Source: an uncultured Granulosicoccaceae bacterium
GTDB lineage: Bacteria > Pseudomonadota > Gammaproteobacteria > CALCKW01
Length of the DNA stretch: 57,132 nt
Reading direction: 5' to 3'
Assembly (NCBI GenBank): GCA_937965695.1
Contig: CALCKW010000017.1
Coordinates: 1 to 57,132, forward strand
Part shown: in pieces, positions 7,982-16,424 of the stretch
How positions within the stretch are numbered: the stretch's first letter is position 1
How the letters are laid out: each line of letters begins with the position of its first letter
Program-made: the position numbers and the translations under genes
Notes under the pieces: generated by a model
The model's database searches: none
What the model saw: only the letters and a program-made list of their open reading frames with translations
What the model was told of the DNA's origin: nothing

Positions 7982-9046
7982 ATGCCAAAGCTTAAAACTG
8001 CCCTCAAAGCAACAGCGGCTGTTGTTGCCCTCGGGCTGGCTGGATGGGCCACTTTCGAGGTCTTCAGACCGGCGTATGTTGGCAACGCCGGCATCTCGAG
8101 TGGATCAGCTTATGCGCCGGTTAGAGATACCGAGGTCGACTTTGATATCTGGTATCCGGCCACCGATGGTGGCAAGCGCATTACGGTGGGTGGCAACGGT
8201 GTTTTCCATGGCACCCCAGCAGGCAGAAAAGCACCCCACCAAAGTGGGCGGTTCCCGCTGGTGATCATGTCACACGGTGCCGGTGGCAACGCGGGCCAAT
8301 TTGGCTGGATAGCGTCCAAGTTAGCCGCGGCGGGGTTTGTTGTTGTCTTGCCCAACCATCCCGGCACCACCACCGGCAACGCCTCGGCCGAGGCAGCTGT
8401 GCGCGTCTGGGAGCGCCCGGCAGATGTCTCCGCTGTGCTCGACGAGATCACTCAAAACGCGCAAGATTATCCCTACATCAACCCCGAGCAAATATCTGTG
8501 CTGGGTTTTTCGGCTGGGGGTTACACCGCCATGGCGGTCTCGGGGGCGCGGGTTGACCCCGCTGCGTTGCAGGGCTTTTGCGATGAGACTGATCACGGGA
8601 TGTCGGACTGTGCGTTCCTCGCGCACTTTGGCGTCGACTTACACCAAATGGATTTGTCGCCCGCCGCGCAAGATCTGCACGATCCACGAATAAAGTCGGC
8701 GGTGGTTGTTGATCCGGGCATCGTGAGTACGATGACACCAGCCAGCTTGGCGGCTATCGATATCCCCATGCTGGTGATCAATCTGGGTGACGAAAAACTG
8801 GTGCCCGCTGGGGTGTATGCGCGAGCCGCCGCTGAATTAATCCCATCGGCTGAGTACACGATTGTGCCAGATGCCATCCACTTTAGTTTTCTCGCGCAGT
8901 GCAAACCTAAAGGAGCAAAAATATTGCAAGACGAAGGCGAGCTGGATCCGCTCTGTGATGACGCCGGCGGTAGAACACGCGCAGATATTCACGACGAGCT
9001 GTCGCAGACCATTGTCGCTTATCTCCTGTCACAACAGGGGGGCTAA
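7982..9046 (+). CDS. Alpha/beta hydrolase (predicted dienelactone-hydrolase/PAF-acetylhydrolase-like), membrane-anchored or exported
   Basis: 354 residues. A hydrophobic N-terminus (KATAAVVALGLAGWATFEVF) suggests a signal anchor or uncleaved signal peptide. The hydrolase fold shows the oxyanion region VIMSHGAGGNAGQFGW, the nucleophile elbow SVLGFSAGGYTAM (Ser near 175) and a late His in VPDAIHFSFL. The acid residue is probably the Asp of VVDPGIV or nearby. The length and the IWYPATDGGKR start match the predicted-dienelactone-hydrolase group that includes platelet-activating-factor acetylhydrolase relatives, that is lipases and esterases. Two Cys pairs late in the protein (CDETDHGMSDC; CKPK...CDD) could form disulfides, fitting a periplasmic location. 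It is transcribed away from the AraC regulator and is probably its target. Confidence 0.8.
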   Translation: MPKLKTALKATAAVVALGLAGWATFEVFRPAYVGNAGISSGSAYAPVRDTEVDFDIWYPATDGGKRITVGGNGVFHGTPAGRKAPHQSGRFPLVIMSHGAGGNAGQFGWIASKLAAAGFVVVLPNHPGTTTGNASAEAAVRVWERPADVSAVLDEITQNAQDYPYINPEQISVLGFSAGGYTAMAVSGARVDPAALQGFCDETDHGMSDCAFLAHFGVDLHQMDLSPAAQDLHDPRIKSAVVVDPGIVSTMTPASLAAIDIPMLVINLGDEKLVPAGVYARAAAELIPSAEYTIVPDAIHFSFLAQCKPKGAKILQDEGELDPLCDDAGGRTRADIHDELSQTIVAYLLSQQGG

Positions 9047-9089
9047 GGCGACGCACAGTGTATATTGATTCACTGGCGTGTTTAAATTT

Positions 9090-9115
9090 AAGAGTGGTCA
9101 AACTTGAACACTCTT
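9090..9115 (-). terminator. Hairpin with A/T tract past the end of the PhyH-like gene
   Basis: AAGAGTG, 12-base loop, CACTCTT. Read on the minus strand the stem is followed by AAATTTAAA, and on the plus strand by TTC. It lies between the convergent hydrolase and PhyH-like genes and could serve either, with the minus direction somewhat better. Confidence 0.4.
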
Positions 9116-9215
9116 TCACCGGACGTGCAGAGCCTTGTCACTGCAGATGGCAGCATGCCCTGCTCTAACGGCTGAGCTAAAAGCGTGCATTAAAAGCCAA
9201 CAGCGCATCAGCGCA

Positions 9216-10034
9216 TCAAAAACCAGTCAGCCAGTCTTGCCGTTGCTCAACTTCAGGTCTGAAGAAGGCCACAGACCGCAACTGACCGTCATCGCCATTG
9301 CGCGCATCCCAGGGTGCAACGCCGTGCACCGCCAGCCGATGAATCAAATACGCCTCTCCGGGTGGTACGTGTATTTCAACACGCTTGCAGCGGGTGAACA
9401 CCTCCCTGCGGGTTTGCTGATAGATCTCCGTGATATCGGTTGAAGGCCAGTCTTGCTGGGGTATACCTTGCAAGGCGTTGCTCAGCGCTTGCTGCATGAT
9501 CAGGTGCGAGCCCTCCCACACAACCGTAGCCCCTGCGTGCGTCGGCGAAGGGTGCAGAGGAATGCCTAGAATAAAGTGGTGGAACTCTTGCGGCATGCGC
9601 CTTCGTGTTGGCCCCACGGGCAACAATCCATCCACATGAGCAGCGTCACGCTTGCGCCGATAATTGTGCGCAGTTTCTGTTTCGTTAGCGTCTCGTTGTG
9701 GGTATCCCGGTCTCAGAACAGACAACTGCCCTTGCTCCCACTGAAAGCTGTGCGAGTCTTGCAGGTGTAAACACCGACGTAACCACTGCTGTAAATCGGC
9801 GCTCAGCGCTACCCCATTGGCTACCTTGCCTGTGTTGTCATTGGGTAAAATATTGACGCCCGCAAACCACGTTTGCCCGTGCCGCCACCAATGCGCATGC
9901 TGTGGGTCACACAGTATGTCTTGCGCGACGGCTTGAACCGATTCGCACCAAGCCAATAAGTCTTGATCGACTTCGCGACGACACCAACCGTGCTCGGCGA
10001 AGTTGCTTGGTGTTGTTGAACAGCTGTTTGGCAC
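9216..10034 (-). CDS. Phytanoyl-CoA dioxygenase-like Fe(II)/2-oxoglutarate oxygenase
   Basis: 272 residues from a GTG start at 10034-10032, chosen because GAGGAA sits seven bases upstream; the open frame continues to 10142 but the extra residues look non-coding. The double-stranded beta-helix signature is present: HVDG (first His and Asp, residue ~132), a distal His in LIHRLAVHGVAPW (~239) and an Arg in LRSVAFFRPE for the 2-oxoglutarate carboxylate. The trailing FFRPEV and the HFILGIPLHPSPTHAGATVV strand are typical of a bacterial PhyH-like group of unknown substrate. It stands alone between the hydrolase gene and the divergent S9 peptidase gene. A hydroxylase of a small molecule is the best guess. 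Confidence 0.7.
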   Translation of the reverse strand: MPNSCSTTPSNFAEHGWCRREVDQDLLAWCESVQAVAQDILCDPQHAHWWRHGQTWFAGVNILPNDNTGKVANGVALSADLQQWLRRCLHLQDSHSFQWEQGQLSVLRPGYPQRDANETETAHNYRRKRDAAHVDGLLPVGPTRRRMPQEFHHFILGIPLHPSPTHAGATVVWEGSHLIMQQALSNALQGIPQQDWPSTDITEIYQQTRREVFTRCKRVEIHVPPGEAYLIHRLAVHGVAPWDARNGDDGQLRSVAFFRPEVEQRQDWLTGF

Positions 10035-10239
10035 CCGATGGTTCCTCGTTGTATGGTTTGAAACTAAGCGCAAGCCCCTTACAAGAGCATACGGCTTTTT
10101 TAGCGCCGCTGAACTTGAAATTGATGGACGAGACAACGACACTGTTAGACACGCTAGGTAGCTAGCTGATTAAACCTTGTTCCGAGGTGCTTGATCTGTC
10201 AATCGGTCGAGCAATCCATTCGTGCTAGAGGTAGTTCTG

Positions 10240-12207
10240 ATGTTTTTAGGTCATTTTTTTTCAAGCCGAATTTCCGCTACGCCTTTGGGGCTATGCCTCC
10301 TCGTCATGGTTGTACTCAGCGGCTGCGCGACACCAGCAAACCACATCAGTTTAAAAAACGCCAAGTTGCCGCCTTTGCTTCCCGTGCGAAATTTTGTCGC
10401 CAACATTGACCACAGCGGCAACTACCAAGTTTCGCCTGACGGCAAGCAATTGCTTTGGTCTGGTGTCAGCCGTTTGCGGCCCGCCCTATTCTGGCGCAAT
10501 TTAGACGGTACAGGTAAAACACAAGTACGGCGCTTTAAAAAAAATTCACCCCACGGCTTCTGGGCGGCGGATAGTAAACATATTCTCTATCACCGCGATG
10601 ACACTGGCCGGGAGCAGGCACATGTCTACGCTATAAACTCTGCCGATGGCACAGTGCGAGACCTCACTCCACTGCAAGGCATTACTGCTTGGGTTGCCAA
10701 AGTGCCTGAGGCTGACAGCTCCCATCTATTTATCGCACACAACGGGCGAGATGCCACCGTTTTTGACACCTACCGCGTGGACCTAGAGACAGCCACTTTA
10801 ACGCGCATTTTTACCAACACGGCGAATATCAGTCATCAATTAATAGCCGACGATGGCACGACCCTTATAAGAGTGCTGCGCAAAGGGAAGCAGCGCGTTA
10901 TTCAACTGCCCGACGGGGACAAGTGGCGCGATCTGCGCACGTACAGCCGGTTTGAAAATTTCTATCCCTTTCAGATCGACAAGCCGGGAGAAAGCGTTCT
11001 CGCCTACAGCAATCTAGACAGGGATCGCACAGCGCTGGTTTCGATCAATGTTGATTCAGGCAAAGAGAGGATCGTTTATGAACACCCGACGGTGGATATA
11101 GGATCAGTGTGGGGCGGCCCGGGCAGCCGACCGCTGGCGGTAACAACGCAAGACGGCTTGCCCGCGGTGCATTATTTGGACGACAACACCCGCGAACTTT
11201 TTGCCGAGTTGCATAACGATCAACCCGCCGGCCTCAATTTATACAGCCTGAGTCGCGACGGCCAGACAGGCACTGTCAGCCGTTACGATCACACGGGAGC
11301 CACGACTTATCTGATCAACAAAGGTCAGTTGGAAAAACTCTCCGAGTCTTCTTCAATAAAACATGCCAAGCATTGGTCGCAGCCTCAACCTTTTTCAATA
11401 GCTGCGCGCGATGGCCTAAACATTCAAGGCTACGTTACCCGTCCTTTGCATATTAAACAGGCCACCCCGACGATCGTGCATGTGCATGGGGGCCCCTGGG
11501 CTCGCGATTACTGGGAGCACAATGATCAAATACAGTTTTTAGTCAACCGTGGTTACACCGTGCTTCAGGTGAACTACCGCGGCTCAACCGGTTATGGCCG
11601 TGCCCATCGCGACGCGGCTAAGGGAGAGTTTGCCGGAAAAATGCATACAGATCTGCTCGACGCCGTCGATTGGGCTGTTGAACAAGGCTATTCCGACCCC
11701 GACAAGATCGGCATTATGGGGGGAAGTTATGGCGGTTATGCCACGTTAGTGGGCTTGGCATTTTCGCCAGAACGATTCGCCTGCGGCGTCGATATCGTCG
11801 GTGTCTCTGATCTCGCTACCCTACTCGAAGACGCGCCACCCCACTGGCTCCCAGAAATAGATTTTTGGTACAGCTTCGTCGGGGACCCGGGTAACAAAAA
11901 AGAACGCGCTGCAATGAACGAGCGCTCCCCGCTATACCGAGCGGACAAAGTGACAAAACCCTTGTTAGTCGTGCACGGCGTCAATGACCCTCGCGTCAGC
12001 GTTGATCAGTCTGATCGCATGGTGGAAGCGCTGCGAAAAAGTGGTTCCCCCGTGACGTATATTCGCGTCAAAGACGAGGGTCACGGTTTTGGCCACTGGA
12101 AAAACCAACTGAAACTGTACCGCCTGACAGAGGACTTTTTTGCCGATTGTCTGGGTGGTCGCAGCAGTGGTTTCGATTTCTACGAACTGGGGAGTTGGGC
12201 GTTTTAA
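10240..12207 (+). CDS. S9-family prolyl oligopeptidase/acylaminoacyl peptidase, lipoprotein
   Basis: 655 residues from the ATG at 10240, which has AGAGG eight bases upstream; an upstream in-frame GTG (10222) is less likely. The N-terminus is a lipoprotein signal peptide with lipobox VLSGC, so the protein should be anchored in the envelope and act in the periplasm. Residues ~50-380 form the beta-propeller, with repeated strand patterns such as NYQVSPDGKQLLWS and LSRDGQTGTVSRYD. The C-terminal hydrolase has the nucleophile in MGGSYGGYATLVG (~495), Asp in HGVNDPRVS (~582) and His in EGHGFGHW (~614). It probably cleaves short peptides or removes N-terminal residues. It is monocistronic. Confidence 0.88.
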   Translation: MFLGHFFSSRISATPLGLCLLVMVVLSGCATPANHISLKNAKLPPLLPVRNFVANIDHSGNYQVSPDGKQLLWSGVSRLRPALFWRNLDGTGKTQVRRFKKNSPHGFWAADSKHILYHRDDTGREQAHVYAINSADGTVRDLTPLQGITAWVAKVPEADSSHLFIAHNGRDATVFDTYRVDLETATLTRIFTNTANISHQLIADDGTTLIRVLRKGKQRVIQLPDGDKWRDLRTYSRFENFYPFQIDKPGESVLAYSNLDRDRTALVSINVDSGKERIVYEHPTVDIGSVWGGPGSRPLAVTTQDGLPAVHYLDDNTRELFAELHNDQPAGLNLYSLSRDGQTGTVSRYDHTGATTYLINKGQLEKLSESSSIKHAKHWSQPQPFSIAARDGLNIQGYVTRPLHIKQATPTIVHVHGGPWARDYWEHNDQIQFLVNRGYTVLQVNYRGSTGYGRAHRDAAKGEFAGKMHTDLLDAVDWAVEQGYSDPDKIGIMGGSYGGYATLVGLAFSPERFACGVDIVGVSDLATLLEDAPPHWLPEIDFWYSFVGDPGNKKERAAMNERSPLYRADKVTKPLLVVHGVNDPRVSVDQSDRMVEALRKSGSPVTYIRVKDEGHGFGHWKNQLKLYRLTEDFFADCLGGRSSGFDFYELGSWAF

Positions 12208-12355
12208 GCGCGTGCTGTTAATTAACAGATTGCGCTCAACCGGTTATGCCTACTACGCAGCGCGACATGCACATTGCGAATGGTTGCTGTTCGAACGCCG
12301 CCACCGACTGCCCTTGAGACAATAGAGATTGGCTTGGACTCTGTTCACGCTTTCA

Positions 12356-12400
12356 ACAGGTTAAGGAAAGAGTGAGCAGACACATTAGCCTGCTCCCTGT
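12356..12400. terminator. Nested hairpin between convergent peptidase and IclR genes
   Basis: GAGCAG (12374-12379) pairs with CTGCTC (12390-12395) across ten bases, and ACAGG (12356-12360) can pair with CCTGT (12396-12400) outside it. CTTGTATTTC follows on the plus side. This is a plausible terminator for the S9 gene. The rest of 12208-12504 holds nothing else I could identify. Confidence 0.4.
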
Positions 12401-12504
12401 CTTGTATTTCACCGCCACACCCTCACTTGCTTGATTGATTCACCTCAATCATTTGAGCTGGGCACGAAAGCGATACGAGCCCACGCGCGGATTTACCCGG
12501 GTAT

Positions 12505-13302
12505 CTACGGGTGCGCCGGCATATACCCCATCGCTGCTGAGATTTTCATCCCGGCATCTTTTAGCTTTTCCAGCACTTCACCTTCCAAGGTTTCCTGCGA
12601 AGTACTAGAAACTTGCGTGGAAGCACTAATGGCGGCTATGCATTGTGCATGTAAATTTAGAATCGGAACGGCAACACATTGCATGCCGAGCCCATTCTCT
12701 TGAAGATCCAAACCATAACCCCGCTCTTTGGTCAGCGCTAGTTCCTTCTCCAGTGCAGGGAGATCTGTCATTGTATGCGGAGTGATCGCGGGGAGCGGGA
12801 TATGACCCAGCACACTGTCAAGAGCGCTACCTTCTAAGTTCGACAACAACAGTTTGCCACTCGCGGTTGAATGCAGGTGGGTACGCATACCGATGAACGA
12901 TGAACATCTCAAAGAACCCGTCGGGCGCTGCACATCTACTTTATCAACATAGACCGCTTGGTGGTGGTCCAACACCAGCATGTGAACAGTTTCATTGAGT
13001 TGTTCGCTGAGTTGCTCGAGGAAGGAATGCCCCCGTTCTCGTACATCGAGCCGTTGCAGGTAGGCCTGACCCACACTGACAAGATTTAAACCTATGTCGT
13101 ATTTACGGGAGGCGGGATCTTGCTGTAGATAGCCGTATTCCGTCAGCGTTTTTACGTGGTGATGCAAGGACGACTTGTTCAACCCTACAGCATCCGCCAT
13201 TTCTTTAATGCTCAGCGCACGATTGGCCGAGCGAATGGCTTCAAAGACCGAAATTGCTTTACCGATTGTATTTAGTTTTGTGTTTTCTTTTTCCATGGCC
13301 AT
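12505..13302 (-). CDS. IclR-family transcriptional regulator
   Basis: 265 residues. The winged helix-turn-helix covers residues ~10-75 (AIRSANRALSIKEMADAVGL, KSSLHHHVKTLTEYGYL) and the IclR effector domain the rest (ETVHMLVLDHHQAVYVDKVD; HSTASGKLLLSNL; ERGYGLDLQENGLGMQCVAVPI). The sequence allows ATG at 13302 or 13296; neither has a ribosome site, and an operator-like inverted repeat begins right at the start codon, so the message may be leaderless or very short. Divergent from the TRAP transporter operon. By family habit it would repress that operon and itself until its effector, probably the transported acid, binds. Confidence 0.9.
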   Translation of the reverse strand: MAMEKENTKLNTIGKAISVFEAIRSANRALSIKEMADAVGLNKSSLHHHVKTLTEYGYLQQDPASRKYDIGLNLVSVGQAYLQRLDVRERGHSFLEQLSEQLNETVHMLVLDHHQAVYVDKVDVQRPTGSLRCSSFIGMRTHLHSTASGKLLLSNLEGSALDSVLGHIPLPAITPHTMTDLPALEKELALTKERGYGLDLQENGLGMQCVAVPILNLHAQCIAAISASTQVSSTSQETLEGEVLEKLKDAGMKISAAMGYMPAHP

Positions 13303-13316
13303 TTCATATTATGAAA
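13302..13316. promoter_or_regulatory. IclR operator candidate, copy 1 (at the iclR-like start)
   Basis: TTTCATATTATGAAA: seven-base arms TTTCATA/TATGAAA around one central base. It overlaps the ATG of the IclR-type gene. A near-identical sequence lies 109 bases on, before the transporter. The size and palindromic layout fit IclR-family dimers. Confidence 0.6.
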
Positions 13317-13365
13317 TAGGTGTTCAGGTCAAGAAATATATTTCTAATATTTTACTGCGCTTCTG

Positions 13366-13393
13366 TTGACAAGCCTCGAATACATCCTTAGAT
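13366..13393 (+). promoter_or_regulatory. Candidate promoter of the TRAP operon
   Basis: TTGACA (13366-13371) is a perfect -35; TTAGAT (13388-13393), 16 bases later, is a weak -10. If used, transcription would start near 13400, about 85 bases before the dctP start and upstream of operator copy 2, where a bound repressor would block elongation. Confidence 0.35.
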
Positions 13394-13424
13394 TTGATCT
13401 TGTGTACAGCATTAAGCAATGTCG

Positions 13425-13439
13425 TTTCACAATATGAAA
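13425..13439. promoter_or_regulatory. IclR operator candidate, copy 2 (before dctP)
   Basis: TTTCACAATATGAAA matches copy 1 at 13 of 15 positions and keeps the outer TTTCA/TGAAA arms. It lies 45 bases before the transporter start codon. Confidence 0.6.
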
Positions 13440-13484
13440 TGACAGCATTTTGCTTTGTCACTCAAAACTAACTCGGAGAAATGT

Positions 13485-14459
13485 ATGAATAAGAAATTTT
13501 CTTTAGTACTAGCGGGTGCAGTAGCGCTGTTGTCGATGAATGCCCATGCTGCAGAAAACTGGAGAGCGTGGAACATCCATAACGATGGTCACCCTAACAC
13601 GGCTGCGATGGACAAATTTTCAGAGCTCGTCGGCGCAGCCACCAATGGCGAAGTCAACGTAGAAGTATTCCACGGTGGTGTACTTGGTTCTCAGCCTGAT
13701 GCGCTGGAACAGGTTCGCCTTGGCGCGATTGAAATTGGTAATTTCAACTTAGGTCCTATCGGTCCCATGGTTAAAGAAGCCAACCTAGTGTCACTTCCTT
13801 TTATATTCAAAAGCGTGCCACACATGTTTCGCGTTTTAGAAGGTGAGGCTGGCGAAACTATCGCAAATGCGATGGCTGAAGCGGGTGTTAAACCTCTAGC
13901 GTGGGTTGATGCTGGTGCACGTTCTTTCTACAGCCAGAAACCCATCAACACGCCTGCCGACGTTGAAGGACTGAAGATTCGAGTCATGAACAATGATTTG
14001 TACACTTCAATGATCTCAGCAATGGGTGGCAATCCTTCACCAATGGCTTTCTCAGAAGTACAACAGGCGCTTAAAACTGGCGTTGTTGATGGTGCGGAAA
14101 ACAACTTCCCATCGTTCAAAAATGTTGGTCACTACGAAGTGACTACACACTACTCACTCAGTGAGCACCTCATAATTCCTGAGTGCATTTGTGTGAACAC
14201 AGCGAAGTTCGACGCACTATCACCTGAGCTGCAGGCAGCCGTCACTGGCGCTGCGCAGGAAGCTGCTTTGTACCAGCGTGAACTCTGGGCTGTTCAGTCT
14301 GGTGAAGCGCGTAAGGAAGTTGAAGCTGCTGGCATCATGGTCAATGAGATCGCCGACAAAGGTCCATTCCAGGACGCGATGGTTAAGGTCTATGACGACT
14401 ACCTAGCTGCCAACCCTGACATGAAGTCACTGGTGGAAATGGCTCAGACTACTGAGTAA
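13485..14459 (+). CDS. dctP: TRAP transporter periplasmic substrate-binding protein (DctP family)
   Basis: 324 residues from the ATG at 13485, preceded by CGGAGAA; an upstream in-frame start would add residues before the signal peptide. The signal peptide MNKKFSLVLAGAVALLSMNA with cleavage after NAHA exports it to the periplasm. The mature protein has the DctP pattern: GVLGSQPDALEQVRLGAIEI, LKIRVMNNDLYTSMISAMGG with the Arg that normally salt-bridges the substrate carboxylate, and FSEVQQALKTGVVDGAENN. It captures an organic acid, likely a sugar acid or C4/C5 dicarboxylate, and hands it to DctQM. The symbol denotes the family role only. It is the first gene of the operon, followed by a stem-loop that would let it be expressed above the membrane subunits. 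Confidence 0.92.
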   Translation: MNKKFSLVLAGAVALLSMNAHAAENWRAWNIHNDGHPNTAAMDKFSELVGAATNGEVNVEVFHGGVLGSQPDALEQVRLGAIEIGNFNLGPIGPMVKEANLVSLPFIFKSVPHMFRVLEGEAGETIANAMAEAGVKPLAWVDAGARSFYSQKPINTPADVEGLKIRVMNNDLYTSMISAMGGNPSPMAFSEVQQALKTGVVDGAENNFPSFKNVGHYEVTTHYSLSEHLIIPECICVNTAKFDALSPELQAAVTGAAQEAALYQRELWAVQSGEARKEVEAAGIMVNEIADKGPFQDAMVKVYDDYLAANPDMKSLVEMAQTTE

Positions 14460-14475
14460 TTTTTGCCGATATCAA

Positions 14476-14506
14476 ACCTCACTCCAGTTATCTGCTGGAG
14501 TGAGGT
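14476..14506 (+). terminator. Strong stem-loop between dctP and dctQ
   Basis: ACCTCACTCCAG, loop TTATCTG, CTGGAGTGAGGT: a perfect twelve-pair stem with no T run after it. Placed 17 bases past the dctP stop, it most likely protects the dctP message or partly stops transcription, raising binding-protein over permease levels. Confidence 0.65.
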
Positions 14507-14587
14507 CGATGGGGCAATATCTACACAACAGTATTAATGTCCGGCTTCTCACAAGGGGTCGGGCATTATTTTTTATGGAGGCGCACC

Positions 14588-15112
14588 ATGAGTGAAGCAA
14601 CTGAACCGTCAAGCTTGCGGGGCATGGACTGGTTTTTTGATCTGCTTTCCAAGATTTGTTTGATCGTGGCAGGTACGGCACTTGTGACGATGACGCTAAT
14701 GTTCGCTTGGCTGGTCTATGGCCGTTATGTTTTAAACGACACCCCGACTTGGGTTGAACAGGTTTCGCATTTACTCTTAATGGTTATAGCCTTTTTAGGA
14801 GCTTCAGTTGGCGTGCGCCAAGACACGCATTTGTCCGTCGTCATTTTCCGCAGTGCCGTGCCTTCTTGGGTGCGAGCATGCTTTGTATTTGTGACCGACA
14901 TCCTCATGGCAAGCTTTGGGGGCTTTATGTTTTATTACGGCCTCGAACTCACCAAATTCAAATGGAACACCATGATTCCGCTCATTCAGGTATCAGAAGG
15001 TCTGCGTTCGCTGCCACTGACCATTTGTGGAGCATTGGTTTTCCTGTTTTCTGTCGGGCATTTAATCCGCTTTTTGCTCGGGCGAGACGAACGTAAAGAC
15101 AGCATAGAATAA
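14588..15112 (+). CDS. dctQ: TRAP transporter small membrane subunit (DctQ)
   Basis: 174 residues from the ATG at 14588, which has GGAGG six bases upstream. Four hydrophobic helices are visible (ICLIVAGTALVTMTLMFAWL; HLLLMVIAFLGASVGV; CFVFVTDILMASFGGFMFY; LTICGALVFLFSVGHLI), with the DctQ pattern GRYVLNDTPTWVEQ after helix 1. It forms the membrane complex with DctM. It ends nine bases before dctM. The C-terminal tail is short and basic or acidic, and cytoplasmic. Confidence 0.9.
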   Translation: MSEATEPSSLRGMDWFFDLLSKICLIVAGTALVTMTLMFAWLVYGRYVLNDTPTWVEQVSHLLLMVIAFLGASVGVRQDTHLSVVIFRSAVPSWVRACFVFVTDILMASFGGFMFYYGLELTKFKWNTMIPLIQVSEGLRSLPLTICGALVFLFSVGHLIRFLLGRDERKDSIE

Positions 15113-15121
15113 GAGACGATT

Positions 15122-16402
15122 ATGGGACTTGCACTACTACTTGGGATATTCGCCCTCTGTGTCATTATTGGATTGCCAGTTGCTTTCGCGCTGGGTATTT
15201 CCGCGCTAGCCGCTTTTTGGTACGAAGGATTACCGCTGCTTATCGTCTTTCAGCGTATTGTCGCCGGCATCAATGTGTACTCACTGATGGCGATTCCCTT
15301 CTTCATTTTTGCGGGTGAGCTGATGTTCCATGGCGGCATTGCCATGAGGCTGGTGCGTTTCGCACAAAATGCAGTAGGCGCTGTACGTGGCGGCCTTGGC
15401 ATAGTGAACGTGTTTTCTTCCATGTTATTTGGCGGGATTTCAGGCTCCGCTATAGCAGACATCTCTGCGTTGGGATCAATCCTTATCCCGGTGATGAAAG
15501 ACAAAGGCTACGACGCAGACTACGCGGTAAACGTCACCGTGACGTCATCTATTGCTGGGATCATCATTCCACCTAGCCATAACATGATTATCTTCGCGCT
15601 GGCGACAGGCGGTGCTGTTTCAATATCCAAATTATTTTTGGCCGGTGTTGTTCCCGGTATTCTGATGTGTACCTGTCTTGCCGTTGCCGCTTATGTCGTT
15701 GCGGTCAAGCGTGGTTATGGGGCAGAAAAATTCCCGGGGTGGACTGTTCTGGTCCTGAGTTTCTTCAGCGCTATTCCCGGTCTATTAACGGCCGTTATCA
15801 TTGTTGGTGGTGTGCTCTCAGGTGTTTTCACAGCGACAGAGTCAGGTGCCTTCGGTGCGCTTTACGCCTTCGTGGTGACACTGGTTGTTTATAGAGCAAT
15901 CAACTGGGAGAACTTCAAGACTGCCGTTGTTTCAGCTGTACGCACCACGTCCATGGTGATGATACTTATCGCGTGCGCAGGTGCTTTCGCCTATATGTTG
16001 ACCTTCTTTAGAGTCCCCAACCTGACGATCGAATTTCTCACGGGTTTGACTGAAAACGTGGTGTTGATTCTGCTGATGATTAACATCGTGCTGCTACTGC
16101 TAGGCATGATCATGGACATGGCGGCCCTGATACTGATTTGCACGCCAATCTTCTTGCCCATTATGAACACACTCGGTATTGATCCTTTGCAGTTTGGCAT
16201 GATCCTGCTGGTCAATCTGGGGCTGGGGCTATGTACACCGCCCGTGGGATCATGCTTATTTGTGGGCTGTGCGGTGGGTCGATTACCCATGGAAAAAGCC
16301 GTCAGGACCATCTGGCCGTTTTACCTGGCCATTTTCGTGGCGCTGATGCTTATTACTTTTGTACCCGCCATCTCACTCACCTTGCCCGGTTTAGTGGGTT
16401 AA
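15122..16402 (+). CDS. dctM: TRAP transporter large membrane subunit (DctM)
   Basis: 426 residues, about twelve hydrophobic segments. Typical DctM stretches are VYSLMAIPFFIFAGELM, FGGISGSAIADISALGS, SIAGIIIPPSHNMIIFA and LGLCTPPVGSCLFVGCAVG. It is the ion-coupled transport channel that takes substrate from DctP at the expense of a sodium gradient. Full family length with no sign of damage. It is followed after 22 bases by a small gene of unknown function that is probably co-transcribed. Confidence 0.93.
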   Translation: MGLALLLGIFALCVIIGLPVAFALGISALAAFWYEGLPLLIVFQRIVAGINVYSLMAIPFFIFAGELMFHGGIAMRLVRFAQNAVGAVRGGLGIVNVFSSMLFGGISGSAIADISALGSILIPVMKDKGYDADYAVNVTVTSSIAGIIIPPSHNMIIFALATGGAVSISKLFLAGVVPGILMCTCLAVAAYVVAVKRGYGAEKFPGWTVLVLSFFSAIPGLLTAVIIVGGVLSGVFTATESGAFGALYAFVVTLVVYRAINWENFKTAVVSAVRTTSMVMILIACAGAFAYMLTFFRVPNLTIEFLTGLTENVVLILLMINIVLLLLGMIMDMAALILICTPIFLPIMNTLGIDPLQFGMILLVNLGLGLCTPPVGSCLFVGCAVGRLPMEKAVRTIWPFYLAIFVALMLITFVPAISLTLPGLVG

Positions 16403-16424
16403 GCTTAAAGTTGGAGGCCCAAAA

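Noticed and set aside
9907..10152. An alternative minus-strand frame overlapping the 5' part of the PhyH-like gene, which could mean a frameshifted longer N-terminus
   Set aside because: The GTG at 10034 with GAGGAA gives a complete domain; the alternative frame has no PhyH homology I can see.
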